From: Oleomonas cavernae
GTDB lineage: Bacteria > Pseudomonadota > Alphaproteobacteria > Zavarziniales > Zavarziniaceae
DNA length: 64,000 nucleotides
Assembly: GCF_003590945.1 (NCBI RefSeq)
Contig: NZ_QYUK01000011.1
Location: forward strand, 4,000,909 to 4,064,908
Direction of reading: 5' to 3'
The notes under the pieces are model-generated. The model did no database searches and had not been told where the DNA came from. It saw only the letters and a program-made list of their open reading frames with translations. Position 1 is the first letter of the stretch. Every line of letters begins with the position of its first letter. Positions 26,853-35,976 of the stretch are shown here, one piece after another. The position numbers and the translations under genes were made by a program.

Positions 26853-27350
26853 ATGCCCGCCACCCTGAATCTGGCCACCCTGCATCTGGTCTGCGGCAAG
26901 ATCGCCGCGGGCAAATCCACCCTTTGCGCCCGCCTGTCGGCCATGCCCGGCACCGTCCTGATCAGCGAGGATCACTGGCTGGCCCGGCTCTATCCCGGCG
27001 AGCAAGCCTCGGTCGCCGACTATGTCCGCAACGCCGCGCGCCTGCGCTCGGTCATGGGCGGCCATGTCGAGACCCTGCTGCGGGCCGGCCTGTCGGTGGT
27101 GCTCGACTTCCCCGCCAACACCCTGGCCAACCGGCAATGGATGCGCAGCATCTTCGAGGCGGCCGGAGCCGACCACCAGCTGCACTATCTCGATGTCCCC
27201 GATGCCGTGTGCAAGGCTCGGCTCAAGGCCCGCAACCTGGCCGGCGCGCATGACTTCGCCGCCAGCGAGGCGGAATTCGACCTGATCACCAGCTACTTCG
27301 TCGCCCCCACCGCCGCGGAAGGCTTCAACTTGGCAATCTTGGAGAATTAG
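26853..27350 (+). CDS. P-loop kinase-like ATP-binding protein (AAA_33/zeta-like fold)
   Basis: This 165-residue small P-loop protein has Walker A GKIAAGKST at residues 15-23, close to the N-terminus. SEDHW near residue 42 is likely a substrate- or metal-binding acid, followed by a SVVLDFPAN strand with an Asp, and an arginine-rich lid (KARLKARN). Proteins of this layout phosphorylate small molecules or sugars, but the substrate is not evident. ATG 26853 is preferred, with a GTG at 26844 as alternative. A repeat motif shared with the downstream SDR promoter begins at the end of this gene. Confidence 0.8.
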   Translation: MPATLNLATLHLVCGKIAAGKSTLCARLSAMPGTVLISEDHWLARLYPGEQASVADYVRNAARLRSVMGGHVETLLRAGLSVVLDFPANTLANRQWMRSIFEAAGADHQLHYLDVPDAVCKARLKARNLAGAHDFAASEAEFDLITSYFVAPTAAEGFNLAILEN

Positions 27351-27360
27351 GCAAGAATGG
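27340..27360 (+). promoter_or_regulatory. Candidate AraC-type site upstream of the AraC gene
   Basis: TGGAGAATTAGGCAAGAATG resembles two sites in front of the SDR gene (TGGAGGATCGGGCAAGAA and TGGAGGATCGGGCAATAA). It overlaps the stop of the kinase gene and lies about 75 bp before the AraC start. A weaker relative (ATATCGGCAAATCC) occurs around 27402. Confidence 0.5.
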
Positions 27361-27433
27361 CGGCCAACCGGGATATCCGTGGCCGGGCGCCTTCCGGTAA
27401 TATCGGCAAATCCTCGCCCTCAGGAGCATTGCC

Positions 27434-28337
27434 GTGACCGGTGCGAACGAACTGGCCGCCCTGATCGGGCAATACACCGATCAGGACGGCGTTGCCGCGA
27501 CCGCGATCCCCCGCGTCTCGCTGATCCGGGCCTCGCGGCCTAGCGCGCCGATCCATGCCCTGCAGGAACCGGCCCTGTGCATTGTCGCTCAGGCCGCAAG
27601 CAGGTCATCCTGGGCGACCAGGTCCATTTCTATGGCGGGCGAAGTTCCTGGTCGTGTCGGTCGACGTGCCCGTGGTCGGCCAGGTGATCGAAGCGACGCC
27701 GGCGCAGCCCTACCTGTGTTTCCGCCTCGATCTCGACGCCGGCATGCTGGGGGCGATGATGATGGAACTGGGCCTGGACCGGGCCGCCGCCGGCGACACG
27801 CCGGGCACCAGCCTGGCGCTGAGCGACGTCACCCCTGAACTGCTGGACGCGGCGATCCGCCTGGTGCGCCTGCTGGCCAACCCGCGCGACATCCCGGTCC
27901 TGGCGCCCCTGGCCGAGCGGGAAATCCTCTATCGCCTGTTCCTCGGCGACCAGGGCCCGCGCCTGTGCCAGATCGCCAAGACCGAAAGCAAGCTGCAGCA
28001 GGTGAACCGGGCGATCGGCTGGATCAAGCGCCATTTCAGCGAGGCCATCCGCATCGAAGACGTCGCCGCCCAGGCCCGCATGAGCCCCTCGGCATTACAC
28101 CTGCATTTCAAGGCGGTCACCTCGATGAGCCCGCTGCAATACCAGAAGCAGTTGCGCCTGCAGGAGGCGCGCCGCCTGATGCTGGGCCAGGCCATGGATG
28201 CGGCCACCGCCGGCTTCAACGTGGGCTATGAAAGCCCGTCCCAGTTCAGCCGCGAATACAGCCGCCTGTTCGGCGCCCCGCCCCTGCGCGACATGGCCCG
28301 CCTGCGCGCCGTGCCCGATGCTGGGGTACCGGTCTGA
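27434..28337 (+). CDS. AraC-family regulator of the SDR cassette, two apparent frameshifts
   Basis: After adding two bases this is a 301-residue regulator. The N-terminal AraC_N cupin-like domain reads LIRASRPSAPIHALQEPALCIVAQ, then a short stretch in a second frame (RKQVILGDQVHFYGG), then FLVVSVDVPVVGQVIEATP in a third. The breaks are near 27592 (GG) and 27642 (AA), and each is a one-base deletion. The C-terminal double helix-turn-helix is intact: IRIEDVAAQARMSPSALHLHFK and AATAGFNVGYESPSQFSREYSRLFG. The start is GTG 27434. Regulators of this subfamily are commonly found next to short-chain dehydrogenases, as here. Confidence 0.85.
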
Positions 28338-28355
28338 ACCCTGCCGCCCGCACTT

Positions 28356-28421
28356 TGGAGGATCGGGCAAGAACGGTGTAGCCCTGGTCTAACGCTTGCC
28401 TGGAGGATCGGGCAATAATCG
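28356..28421 (+). promoter_or_regulatory. Two direct repeats in front of the SDR gene
   Basis: TGGAGGATCGGGCAAGAA begins at 28356 and TGGAGGATCGGGCAATAA at 28401, 45 bp apart. They share 17 of 18 bases. The second lies 55 bp before the SDR start codon. Together with the related site upstream of the AraC gene they are likely binding sites of that regulator. Confidence 0.65.
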
Positions 28422-28475
28422 TCCCTGTCACCGCGACGGACCGTCCGCCGCCGGATCGCAGCAAGGGACCCGACC

Positions 28476-29209
28476 ATGTCGAGCATCGAGGGAAAAGTCA
28501 TCGCCATCACCGGGGCCAGCAGCGGCATCGGCGAAGCCGCCGCCCGTGAACTGGCGCGCCGCGGCGCCCATGTCGTGCTGGGTGCCCGGCGCACCGACCG
28601 GTTGGAGAGCCTGGCGGCCGAGATCAGCGCGGCCGGCGGCTCGGCCCGCTTCCGGGCGCTGGACGTCACCAGCCGCGCCGACACCGAGGCCTTCATCGGC
28701 TTTGCCGTTGAGTCCTTCGGCCAGGTCGACGTCATCGTCAACAATGCCGGGTCATGCCCCTGTCGCGCTTGAGCGAACTCAAGGTCGAGGAATGGGAGCG
28801 GATGATCGACGTGAACATCCGCGGCGTGCTGAACGGCATCGCCGCAGGCCTGCCGGTGATGAAGGCCCAGGGCTGGGGCCAGTTCATCAATGTCGCCTCG
28901 ATCGGCGCCCATCGGGTGGTGCCCACCGCGGCGATCTATTGCGCCACCAAATACGCCGTCTGGGCGATTTCCGACGGCCTGCGCCAGGAAAACGACGACA
29001 TCCGCGTCACCACCATCTCGCCCGGCGTCACCACCTCGGAACTGGCCGATTCGATCACCGATCCCGGCGCGCGCGCCGCCATGCAGGAATACCGCAAGAT
29101 CGCGATCGGCCCCGACGCCATCGCCCGCGCCATTGCCTTTGCCGTCGAACAGCCGGCCGATGTCGACGTCAACGAGATCATCGTCCGCCCCACCGCCGGC
29201 CTCAATTGA
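28476..29209 (+). CDS. Short-chain dehydrogenase/reductase, apparent frameshift at 28749-28751
   Basis: With one base restored this is a 244-residue classical SDR. The coenzyme motif TGASSGIG is near residue 13, with Arg-rich residues after the second strand (GARRTDR) suggesting NADP. NNAG follows at the frame break. The catalytic residues are Ser in NVASIG and the Tyr-x3-Lys of YCATKYA. In one frame the protein ends shortly after NNAG. In the other it resumes VMPLSRLSELKVEEW, and one missing G in GGGG explains this. The substrate is unknown. It lies in an AraC-SDR-monooxygenase cassette. Confidence 0.87.
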
Positions 29210-29237
29210 CCCCCCAAGACCCATGAGGATTTCGACC

Positions 29238-29498
29238 ATGCCCCAACCGATCAATCTCGCCTTTGTCCGGGCCAAGGCCGGCCAGGCTGAGGAACTGGGC
29301 CGCCGCCTGCACGCCCTGGCCCAGCCCCCGCACCGGGCGGCCAGCAGCCCGGACTTCGATATCCGCCGCTCGGCCAAGGATCCGCAGCTGTGGCTGGTCG
29401 CCCGTCATTCGACACCGTCCGACCTGCACAGCTTCATCAGCGAGGCGCCGGCCCTGATCGACGTCTCGGTTCCTTTCGAGGTCTCGATGAGCACCTGA
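29238..29498 (+). CDS. Putative quinol monooxygenase-like (ABM-fold) small protein
   Basis: This 86-residue protein resembles the antibiotic biosynthesis monooxygenase fold. It starts INLAFVRAKAGQAEELGRRL, has a central HRAASSPDFDIRRSAKDPQLWLVARH strand pair and ends with an S-x-L-H-SFISEAPAL helix. Such proteins act as small cofactor-free oxygenases or as accessory proteins. GAGGA lies eight bases before ATG 29238. An in-frame ATG at 29223 is possible. It follows the SDR stop by 28 bp, so the two are likely co-transcribed. Confidence 0.7.
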   Translation: MPQPINLAFVRAKAGQAEELGRRLHALAQPPHRAASSPDFDIRRSAKDPQLWLVARHSTPSDLHSFISEAPALIDVSVPFEVSMST

Positions 29499-29609
29499 AA
29501 AGACCGCGGGGCGGCGCCAGCCCCGCCCTGGCGTCAATTCTGCCATCGCCCCGTCGACGGCGGACTGGCCATGCCTTACCTATAGGGGCGGAAAGAGCCC
29601 GAGGAACGC

Positions 29610-32426
29610 ATGGATATCGCCGTCAAGCATCGCCGCACGATCATCGACCGCAAGGAGCTGGTCGAGACGCTTGATGCCATGGCCGCCGAGAAACTGGGCA
29701 ACGCCGCCACGCGCATCCGCCTGGTGCAGATCTTCAAGGCCGCCCTGGCCGCCGGCCGGGCCGAATGCCGCCGCCGCCTGGAAGCGACCGAGGCGACCGG
29801 CCGCGAGACCGCCGCCGGCCTGTGCTTCCTGGTCGACCAGATCATCCGCACCCTGCACGACTTCACCGTCGGCCATTTCTATCCGATCGTGAACCCGACG
29901 GCGGGCGAGCGCCTGGACCTGATCGCCCTGGGCGGCTATGGCCGGGGCGAGCTGGCGCCGGGTTCGGACGTCGACCTCCTGTTCCTGCTGCCCTACAAGG
30001 AGACGCCCTGGCACGAGCAGGTGATCGAATTCATGCTCTACCTGCTGTGGGACCTGGGGCTGAAGGTCGGCCATGCCACCCGTTCGGTCGACGAGTGCAT
30101 CCGCCTGGCCAAGCAGGACCAGACTATCCGCACCGCCATGCTGGAGATGCGCTGGCTGTGGGGCGACCAGTTGCTCTATGCCGAACTGAAAGACCGCTTC
30201 ACCCGCGACGTCATGGCGGGCAGCGGGACCGACTTCCTGCAAGCCAAGCTGACCGAGCGCGACGACCGCCACCGCCGCATGGGCGATTCCCGCTACACGG
30301 TCGAGCCCAACCTGAAGGAGGGCAAGGGCGGCCTGCGCGACCTGCACACCCTGTGGTGGATCGCCAAATACATCCACAAGGTGGACGACGCCGCCGACCT
30401 GGTCGGCAAGGGCGTGCTCTCGGCCGATGAATACCGCCGCTTCGTCAAGGCCGAGAATTTCCTGTGGGATGTGCGCTGTCACCTGCACTTCGTCACCGGC
30501 CGGCCCGAGGAACGCCTGACCTTCGATGTCCAGCCCGAACTGGCCAGGCGCCTGGGCTATACCGACCACGCCGGCACCAAGGGTGTCGAGCGCTTCATGA
30601 AGCACTACTTCCTGGTGGCCAAGGACGTCGGCAGCCTGACCCGCATCTTCTGCGCCAACCTGGAAGAGCAGGCGCGCGGGCGCTCGTCGCGGCTGAAGCT
30701 GCTGCGGATCCCCAAGCGCGCCAAGAAACTGGAAGGCTTCCTCCAGGAAGGCAACCGGCTGAGCGTCATCGAGGACACCCAGTTCGAGCTTGCCCCCATC
30801 GACATGATCCGCCTGTTCGAGGTGGCCCAGCGCCAGGAACTGGACATCCACCCCCATGCGCTGCACCTGATTACGCGCAACCTGAAGCGGATCGACGCCA
30901 CCCTGCGCGCCGACCCCGAGGCCAACCGACTGTTCCTGGACATCCTGACCAGCCGCAAGGACCCCGAGACTGCCCTGCGCCGCCTCAACGAGGCCGGGGT
31001 CTTCGGCCGCTTCGTGCCCGATTTCGGCCGTGTCGTCGCCCAGATGCAATATGACATGTATCATGTCTACACGGTCGACGAGCACACCATCCGGGCGATC
31101 GGCGTGCTGCATCAAATCGAGTCCGGGCAACTGGCCGAGGAACACCCGGTGGCCGACGAGATCGTCGCCAAGATCCTGTCGCGCCGGGTGCTGTACTGCG
31201 CCGTGCTGATCCACGACATCGCCAAGGGCCGCGGCCGCGACCATTCGGTGGTGGGGGCCGAGATCGCCGAGCGGCTGTGCCCGCGCTTCGGCCTGACCGA
31301 GGCCGAGACCGAGACCGTCGCCTGGCTGGTGCGCTACCACCTGGCGATGTCGAACACCGCTTTCAAGCGCGACATCACCGATCCCAAGACGGTGCAGGAT
31401 TTCGCCGAACTGGTGCAGAGCCCCGAGCGGCTTCGCCTGCTGATCGTGCTGACCGTCGCCGATATCCGCGCCGTGGGGCCGGGCATCTGGAACGGCTGGA
31501 AGGGCCAGTTGCTGCGCACCCTCTATCACGAGACCGAGCCTTTGCTGTCGGGTGGCCATGTCACCGCCGGGCGCGACCGGCTGGCCCGCGGCCACGCCGA
31601 GGTGAGCGCGCGGCTCAAGGACTGGCGCCAGGACGAGATCGAGGCCTTCTTCCGCCGCTGCCCCGACAGCTACTTCCTGTCGACCGACGCCCCCTCGATC
31701 GAGCGCCATGCCCGCCTGATCCGCGAAGCCGACCGCGACAATGCCCCGCTCACCCTGGCGACCCGCATCGACCGCTTCCGCGCCGTGACCGAGGTGACGC
31801 TCTATACTGCCGACCACGCCGGCCTGTTCGCCCGCGTGACCGGGGCGATCTCGGTTTGCGGGGCATCGATCGTCGACGCCAAGATCTTCACGACCCATGA
31901 CGGCATGGCGCTCGACGTGTTTACCATCCAGGACGCCGAGGGCGACCCGTTCGACCGGCCCGAACGCCTGGCCAAGCTCTCTACCACCATCGAGCAGGTG
32001 CTGATGGGCAGCGTGCGCCCGCGCGAGATTCTGGAAGGCCGGGCGGCACCGTCGAAGCGGACCATGAACTTCACCGTGGTGCCCCGGGTGCTGATCGACA
32101 ACAACGCCTCGACCCGCATGACGGTGATCGAGGTCAACGGCCGCGACCGGCCGGGCCTGCTGTTCGAGCTGACCCGCGCCCTGTTCGGCCTGAACCTGAC
32201 CATCCGCTCGGCCCATATCGCAACCTATGGCGAACGCGCGGTCGACGTCTTCTATGTCTCCGACCTGTTCGGCCACAAGGTGCGCCACGGCGGCAAGCTC
32301 AAAGCCATCGAGCGGCGCCTGATCGACGTGCTGACGCCGCCGCCCGCCGGCAGCGTGACGGTCGTCGGCGCCGGCCCCGCCGGGGCGGACACCGCGGCCC
32401 GGCCGCGCCGCGCCGCGACCCGCTGA
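29610..32426 (+). CDS. glnD: Bifunctional [protein-PII] uridylyltransferase/uridylyl-removing enzyme
   Basis: GlnD senses glutamine and adds or removes UMP on PII proteins, setting the nitrogen response. The 938-residue protein has a nucleotidyltransferase domain with GGYGRGELAPGSDVDLL (metal-binding Asp120 and Asp122). The HD hydrolase domain has His535-Asp536 in LIHDIAKGRGRDHS. Two C-terminal ACT domains bind glutamine (TEVTLYTADHAGLFARV and MTVIEVNGRDRPGLLFEL). GAGGAACGC precedes the ATG. It is followed by murJ after 18 bp. Confidence 0.97.
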   Translation: MDIAVKHRRTIIDRKELVETLDAMAAEKLGNAATRIRLVQIFKAALAAGRAECRRRLEATEATGRETAAGLCFLVDQIIRTLHDFTVGHFYPIVNPTAGERLDLIALGGYGRGELAPGSDVDLLFLLPYKETPWHEQVIEFMLYLLWDLGLKVGHATRSVDECIRLAKQDQTIRTAMLEMRWLWGDQLLYAELKDRFTRDVMAGSGTDFLQAKLTERDDRHRRMGDSRYTVEPNLKEGKGGLRDLHTLWWIAKYIHKVDDAADLVGKGVLSADEYRRFVKAENFLWDVRCHLHFVTGRPEERLTFDVQPELARRLGYTDHAGTKGVERFMKHYFLVAKDVGSLTRIFCANLEEQARGRSSRLKLLRIPKRAKKLEGFLQEGNRLSVIEDTQFELAPIDMIRLFEVAQRQELDIHPHALHLITRNLKRIDATLRADPEANRLFLDILTSRKDPETALRRLNEAGVFGRFVPDFGRVVAQMQYDMYHVYTVDEHTIRAIGVLHQIESGQLAEEHPVADEIVAKILSRRVLYCAVLIHDIAKGRGRDHSVVGAEIAERLCPRFGLTEAETETVAWLVRYHLAMSNTAFKRDITDPKTVQDFAELVQSPERLRLLIVLTVADIRAVGPGIWNGWKGQLLRTLYHETEPLLSGGHVTAGRDRLARGHAEVSARLKDWRQDEIEAFFRRCPDSYFLSTDAPSIERHARLIREADRDNAPLTLATRIDRFRAVTEVTLYTADHAGLFARVTGAISVCGASIVDAKIFTTHDGMALDVFTIQDAEGDPFDRPERLAKLSTTIEQVLMGSVRPREILEGRAAPSKRTMNFTVVPRVLIDNNASTRMTVIEVNGRDRPGLLFELTRALFGLNLTIRSAHIATYGERAVDVFYVSDLFGHKVRHGGKLKAIERRLIDVLTPPPAGSVTVVGAGPAGADTAARPRRAATR

Positions 32427-32444
32427 AGGATCCCGTCCCGCGCC

Positions 32445-33989
32445 ATGGCTCTGCTCCGGTCCGTCGCCACCATCGGCAGCTTCACCATGGGCAGCCGGAT
32501 TCTGGGCTTTGTCCGCGATACGCTGTTTGCCGCCGTGCTGGGCGCCGGTGTCGCGGCGGACTGCTTCATCATCGCCTTCCGATTGCCCAATTTCCTGCGC
32601 GCGATGTTTGCCGAGGGGGCCTTCAATGCGGCCTTCGTGCCGCTCTATTCCCGGCTGCTGAGCGGGCCCGACGGCGAAACCAGGGCGGCCTATTTCGCCG
32701 GCCAGATCGGCACCCTGCTGACCCTGGTGGTGACCTGCTTCGTCGCCCTGGTGATGGTCTTCACCAACGAGGCGATGCACGTCCTGGCGCCGGGTTTCAC
32801 CGCCGATCCGGCCAAGTTCGCCCTGGCGGTGGAACTCACCCGGCTGACCTTCCCCTATCTTGCCTATATCAGCCTGGTCTCGCTCATGGGGGCGATCCTC
32901 AACGCCCATCACCGCTTCGCCGCCCCGGCGGGCACGCCGATCGTGATGAACCTGATCCTGATCGGCGCGCTGATCGGCCCGGCCCGGCATTTCGAGCCGG
33001 CCCACGCCCAGGCGGTGGCGGTGACCATCGCCGGCATGGCGCAATTCCTGTGGCTGGCCGTCTCGCTGCAGCGCGCGGGCCTGTCGCTGCGCCTCTACCG
33101 GCCGCGCGTCAGCCCCGAAATCAGGCGCTTCTTCACCCTGCTGATGCCCGCCGTGCTGGGGGCGGGTGTCTATCAGGTAAACGTCTTCGTCGACATGATC
33201 CTGTCGTCGCTGCTGCCTTCGGGCGCGGTCTCGTTCCTGTTCTATGCCGACCGGCTCAACCAGTTGCCCTTGGGCGTGATCGGCATCGCCGTCTCGACGG
33301 CGCTGCTGCCGATCCTCTCGCGCCAGCTTGCCAAGGGCGACATGGAGCAGGCGCTGCACAGCCAGAACCGGGCGCTGGAAGGGGCCTTGCTGCTGACCCT
33401 GCCGGCGGCGGCGGCCCTGGTCACCCTGCCCGAGACGATCATCGGTGTCCTGTTCCAGCACGGTGCCTTCACCGCCGGCGATACCAGGGCGACGGCCGAT
33501 GCCCTGGCCATGTTCGCCCTGGGCCTGCCCGCCTTCGTCGCGACCAAGGTGTTCACGCCCGGCTTCCATGCCCGCGAGGACACCCGCACCCCGGTACGCC
33601 TGGCGATCATCGCCATGATCGCCAACCTGGTGGTCGCCTTGTCGCTGCTGTGGTCGCTGGAACATGTGGGCCTGGCCATCGCCACCACGGTCGCGGCCTG
33701 GGTCAATGTCGGGCAACTGGGCCTGACCTCGCACCGCCGCGGCTATTTCGTGCCCGATACCCGGCTGATCACGCGCAGCCTGCGCCTGGTCCTGGCGACG
33801 GCGGTGATGGTGGTCGTCCTGCTGGGCCTGGAATATCTGGCCCGGCCCTTCTTCGCCCGCGACCTGTTGTGGCGGATCGGTACCCTGCTGTTCCTGGTCG
33901 GCAGCGGCGGCCTGGCCTTCCTGCTGGCGGCGCTGGCGACCGGGGCGATCGGGCTCGCCGACCTCAAGCGGCTGCTTCGCTTTGGTTGA
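32445..33989 (+). CDS. murJ: Lipid II flippase MurJ (MviN family)
   Basis: MurJ moves lipid II across the inner membrane for peptidoglycan synthesis. The 514-residue protein is almost entirely hydrophobic, with about 14 membrane segments. It begins with the family pattern SVATIGSFTMGSRILGFVRDTLFAAVLG and has FRLPNFLRAMFAEGAFNAAFVPLY, in which charged residues line the cavity. Other typical segments are NVFVDMILSSLLPSGAVSFLFYADRLNQLPLGVIGIAVSTALLP (overlapping the central pore) and VLFQHGAFT. The position between glnD and trpS is common in Rhodospirillales-like genomes. Confidence 0.95.
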   Translation: MALLRSVATIGSFTMGSRILGFVRDTLFAAVLGAGVAADCFIIAFRLPNFLRAMFAEGAFNAAFVPLYSRLLSGPDGETRAAYFAGQIGTLLTLVVTCFVALVMVFTNEAMHVLAPGFTADPAKFALAVELTRLTFPYLAYISLVSLMGAILNAHHRFAAPAGTPIVMNLILIGALIGPARHFEPAHAQAVAVTIAGMAQFLWLAVSLQRAGLSLRLYRPRVSPEIRRFFTLLMPAVLGAGVYQVNVFVDMILSSLLPSGAVSFLFYADRLNQLPLGVIGIAVSTALLPILSRQLAKGDMEQALHSQNRALEGALLLTLPAAAALVTLPETIIGVLFQHGAFTAGDTRATADALAMFALGLPAFVATKVFTPGFHAREDTRTPVRLAIIAMIANLVVALSLLWSLEHVGLAIATTVAAWVNVGQLGLTSHRRGYFVPDTRLITRSLRLVLATAVMVVVLLGLEYLARPFFARDLLWRIGTLLFLVGSGGLAFLLAALATGAIGLADLKRLLRFG

Positions 33990-34047
33990 CCGGCCGGTGC
34001 CGGGCGCGCCATAACACCTCGCGACAACAGCAACGAGCACCTCACCC

Positions 34048-35046
34048 ATGTCGAAGCCCCGCGTCTTTTCCGGTGTCCAGCCCACCGGCAACCTGCATCT
34101 GGGAAATTACCTGGGCGCCATCCGCAACTGGGTGAAGCTGCAGCACGACCACGAGTGCATCTATTGCGTCGTCGATCTCCACGCCATCACAGTCTGGCAG
34201 GATCCGGCCGACCTGACCCGCGCCATCCGCGAGGTCGCGGCCAGCCTGATCGCCGCCGGCATCGATCCCACGACCTCGATCCTGTTCAACCAGTCCAAGG
34301 TCTCGGCCCATGCCGAAACCGCCTGGATCTTCAATTGCGTGGCCCGCATGGGCTGGCTCAACCGCATGACCCAGTTCAAGGAAAAGGCCGGCAAGGACCG
34401 TGAGAATGCCTCGGTCGGCCTGTTCGCCTATCCCAATCTGATGGCGGCCGACATCCTGGCCTACAAGGCGACCCACGTGCCCGTGGGCGAGGACCAGAAG
34501 CAGCACCTGGAGTTGGCCCGCGACATCGCCCAGAAGTTCAACCACGACTTCGGCGTCGAACATTTCCCGGCGCCCGACCCGCTGATCTTGGGGGAAGCGA
34601 CCCGCGTCATGTCGCTGCGCGACGGCACCAAGAAAATGTCCAAGTCGGACCCGTCCGACCAGTCGCGCATCAACCTGACCGACAGTCCCGACGACATCGA
34701 ACAGAAGATCCGCCGCGCCAAGACAGATCCCCTGCCCCTGCCCGAGACGGTCGAGGAGGTGGCTGCGCGGCCCGAGGCGGCCAACCTGATGACGATCTAC
34801 GCCGCGCTGGCCGACGAGAGCCTGGCGGATGTCGTGGCCGCCTTTGCCGGCAAGCAGTTTTCGGACTTCAAGCGCGCCCTGACCGAACGCGCGGTCAGCG
34901 TGCTCTCGCCCATCACGGGCGAGATGCGCCGCCTGGTGGCCGATCCCGGCTATGTCGACGGGGTGCTGCGCCAGGGCGGCGAGCGGGCGGCGGCGATCGC
35001 CGCACCGATCCTGGCCGAGACCAAGCGGATCGTCGGCTTCCTCTGA
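34048..35046 (+). CDS. trpS: Tryptophanyl-tRNA synthetase
   Basis: This class I synthetase charges tRNA-Trp. The 332-residue protein has the HIGH-type motif HLGN at residues 17-20 ([12 protein letters not shown]) and KMSKS at 196-200. It also has the tryptophan-pocket region [14 protein letters not shown] and [16 protein letters not shown]. Length fits bacterial TrpRS. It is followed by a palindromic repeat that separates it from a convergent gene. Confidence 0.97.
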   Translation: MSKPRVFSGVQPTGNLHLGNYLGAIRNWVKLQHDHECIYCVVDLHAITVWQDPADLTRAIREVAASLIAAGIDPTTSILFNQSKVSAHAETAWIFNCVARMGWLNRMTQFKEKAGKDRENASVGLFAYPNLMAADILAYKATHVPVGEDQKQHLELARDIAQKFNHDFGVEHFPAPDPLILGEATRVMSLRDGTKKMSKSDPSDQSRINLTDSPDDIEQKIRRAKTDPLPLPETVEEVAARPEAANLMTIYAALADESLADVVAAFAGKQFSDFKRALTERAVSVLSPITGEMRRLVADPGYVDGVLRQGGERAAAIAAPILAETKRIVGFL

Positions 35047-35051
35047 GTTCA

Positions 35052-35193
35052 TCCCCTCTCCGCCGCTTGCGGGGGAGAGGGAGGGGCCTGTCGCGTGAGC
35101 GACGGGAGGGTGAGGTGGTCGCGGGCACAGTCGCGCCCTAAGCCGACCACCCACCTCACCCAACCCTCTCCCCCCTTGAAGGGCGGAGAGGGC
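35052..35193. repeat. Palindromic repeat, family B copy 1 (CCTCTCC/GGAGAGG type), likely two-way terminator
   Basis: Two hairpins, CCCTCTCCGCCGCTTGCG...GGGAGAGG and CCTCTCCCCCCTTGAAGGGCGGAGAGG, flank an inner inverted pair GTGAGGTGGTCG/CGACCACCCACCTCAC. The right hairpin is followed by CTCTTTCT. The element fills the space between the convergent trpS and HTH genes. Shorter relatives are at 50193-50237 and 54373-54404. Confidence 0.85.
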
Positions 35194-35198
35194 TCTTT

Positions 35199-35708
35199 CT
35201 ACTTCTTCTTCTTCGCGACCTTCTTCGCCGGCTTGGCCGCGGCGGGCTTGGCCTTCGCCGCCTTGGTCGCGGGCTTGGCAGCAGCCTTGGCGACGGCGGC
35301 GGCGGGCTTGGCCGCCGGCTTGGCCTTGGTCACCTTCGCCACCGGCTTGGCCGAAGGCTTCGCCGCCTTGGGGGCGGGCTTGGGCGTCGGGTTGGCCGGC
35401 TTGGAGCTGGCATGCGGGATCTTGGCGAGGATCTTGGACAGCGCCTGCTCGGTCTGGTGCAGGTCGTAGGCGATCTGCTGTTCCAGCCATTCGCGGGCCG
35501 AGGTGCCGGTAACCTTGGCAATGCGGAGCGCCATGTCGGCGGTCAGATTGCGGCGGAAATTCACCAGCTGGTTGATGGTGCGGCGGGAAACGCCGGTCAG
35601 CTTCGCCAGTTGATCCTGGGTCAGGCCCAGCTTTGCCAGCACCGCATCGGCGATGTTGACGCCGGGATGAGACGGCCCGACAACCGTATTCTTGCCTTTA
35701 GCGGCCAT
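35199..35708 (-). CDS. HigA-like helix-turn-helix protein with a histone-H1-like tail
   Basis: The 169-residue protein has two parts. Residues 14-85 are a HigA/VapI-type HTH domain (HPG, GLTQDQLAKLTGVSRRTINQLV, LTADMALRIAKVTGTSAREWL). Residues 103-169 are a Lys/Ala/Pro tail with 21 lysines and no acidic residue, made of KPAAK-like repeats and ending KKVAKKKK, as in bacterial H1-like proteins and AlgP. No HigB toxin is adjacent. A nucleoid or DNA-condensing role is plausible but inferred. The start is ATG 35708. A frame-open extension upstream is less likely. The repeated tail DNA may be prone to length variation. Confidence 0.82.
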   Translation of the reverse strand: MAAKGKNTVVGPSHPGVNIADAVLAKLGLTQDQLAKLTGVSRRTINQLVNFRRNLTADMALRIAKVTGTSAREWLEQQIAYDLHQTEQALSKILAKIPHASSKPANPTPKPAPKAAKPSAKPVAKVTKAKPAAKPAAAVAKAAAKPATKAAKAKPAAAKPAKKVAKKKK

Positions 35709-35976
35709 GTGCTTCGTGCCCCCTGTCGCGTTCCGAATAGAATTTGCCCGGGCAACCACCCCGTGCGGTTCAACCGGGATTGAGGTTCCGGCGTGCTCTC
35801 GCTACCGGCAAACCCGCGCCGTTTACACCACGGCATTACATAAGGTAACCCCGATCGCACCTAAATGCCTAGACCATTTGAGTTACATAAGCAATGGATA
35901 CCGCGTTGCGGCACGACTTGACCCGGCCCGCGACCTCGTGACTATTGGCACCGATACTGCAAACCAGGGGGCGATC
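35709..35976. other. Divergent intergenic region of 268 bp
   Basis: This region separates the HTH/H1-tail gene (minus) from the DUF2333 gene (plus), so it must hold both promoters. It is less GC-rich than its surroundings, for example GAATAGAATTTG near 35736 and GAGTTACATAAGCAATGG near 35880. No consensus promoter, operator or RNA structure stood out. Confidence 0.5.

Noticed and set aside
29580-34091. A very long open frame on the minus strand opposite glnD and murJ
   Set aside because: It is an antisense shadow made by high GC and biased codon use. It has His/Gln/Gly/Arg-rich composition and no recognisable motif, while the plus strand has clear genes.
35199-35708. A HigBA toxin-antitoxin pair
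   Set aside because: The HTH is HigA-like, but no RelE/HigB-type gene lies on either side.
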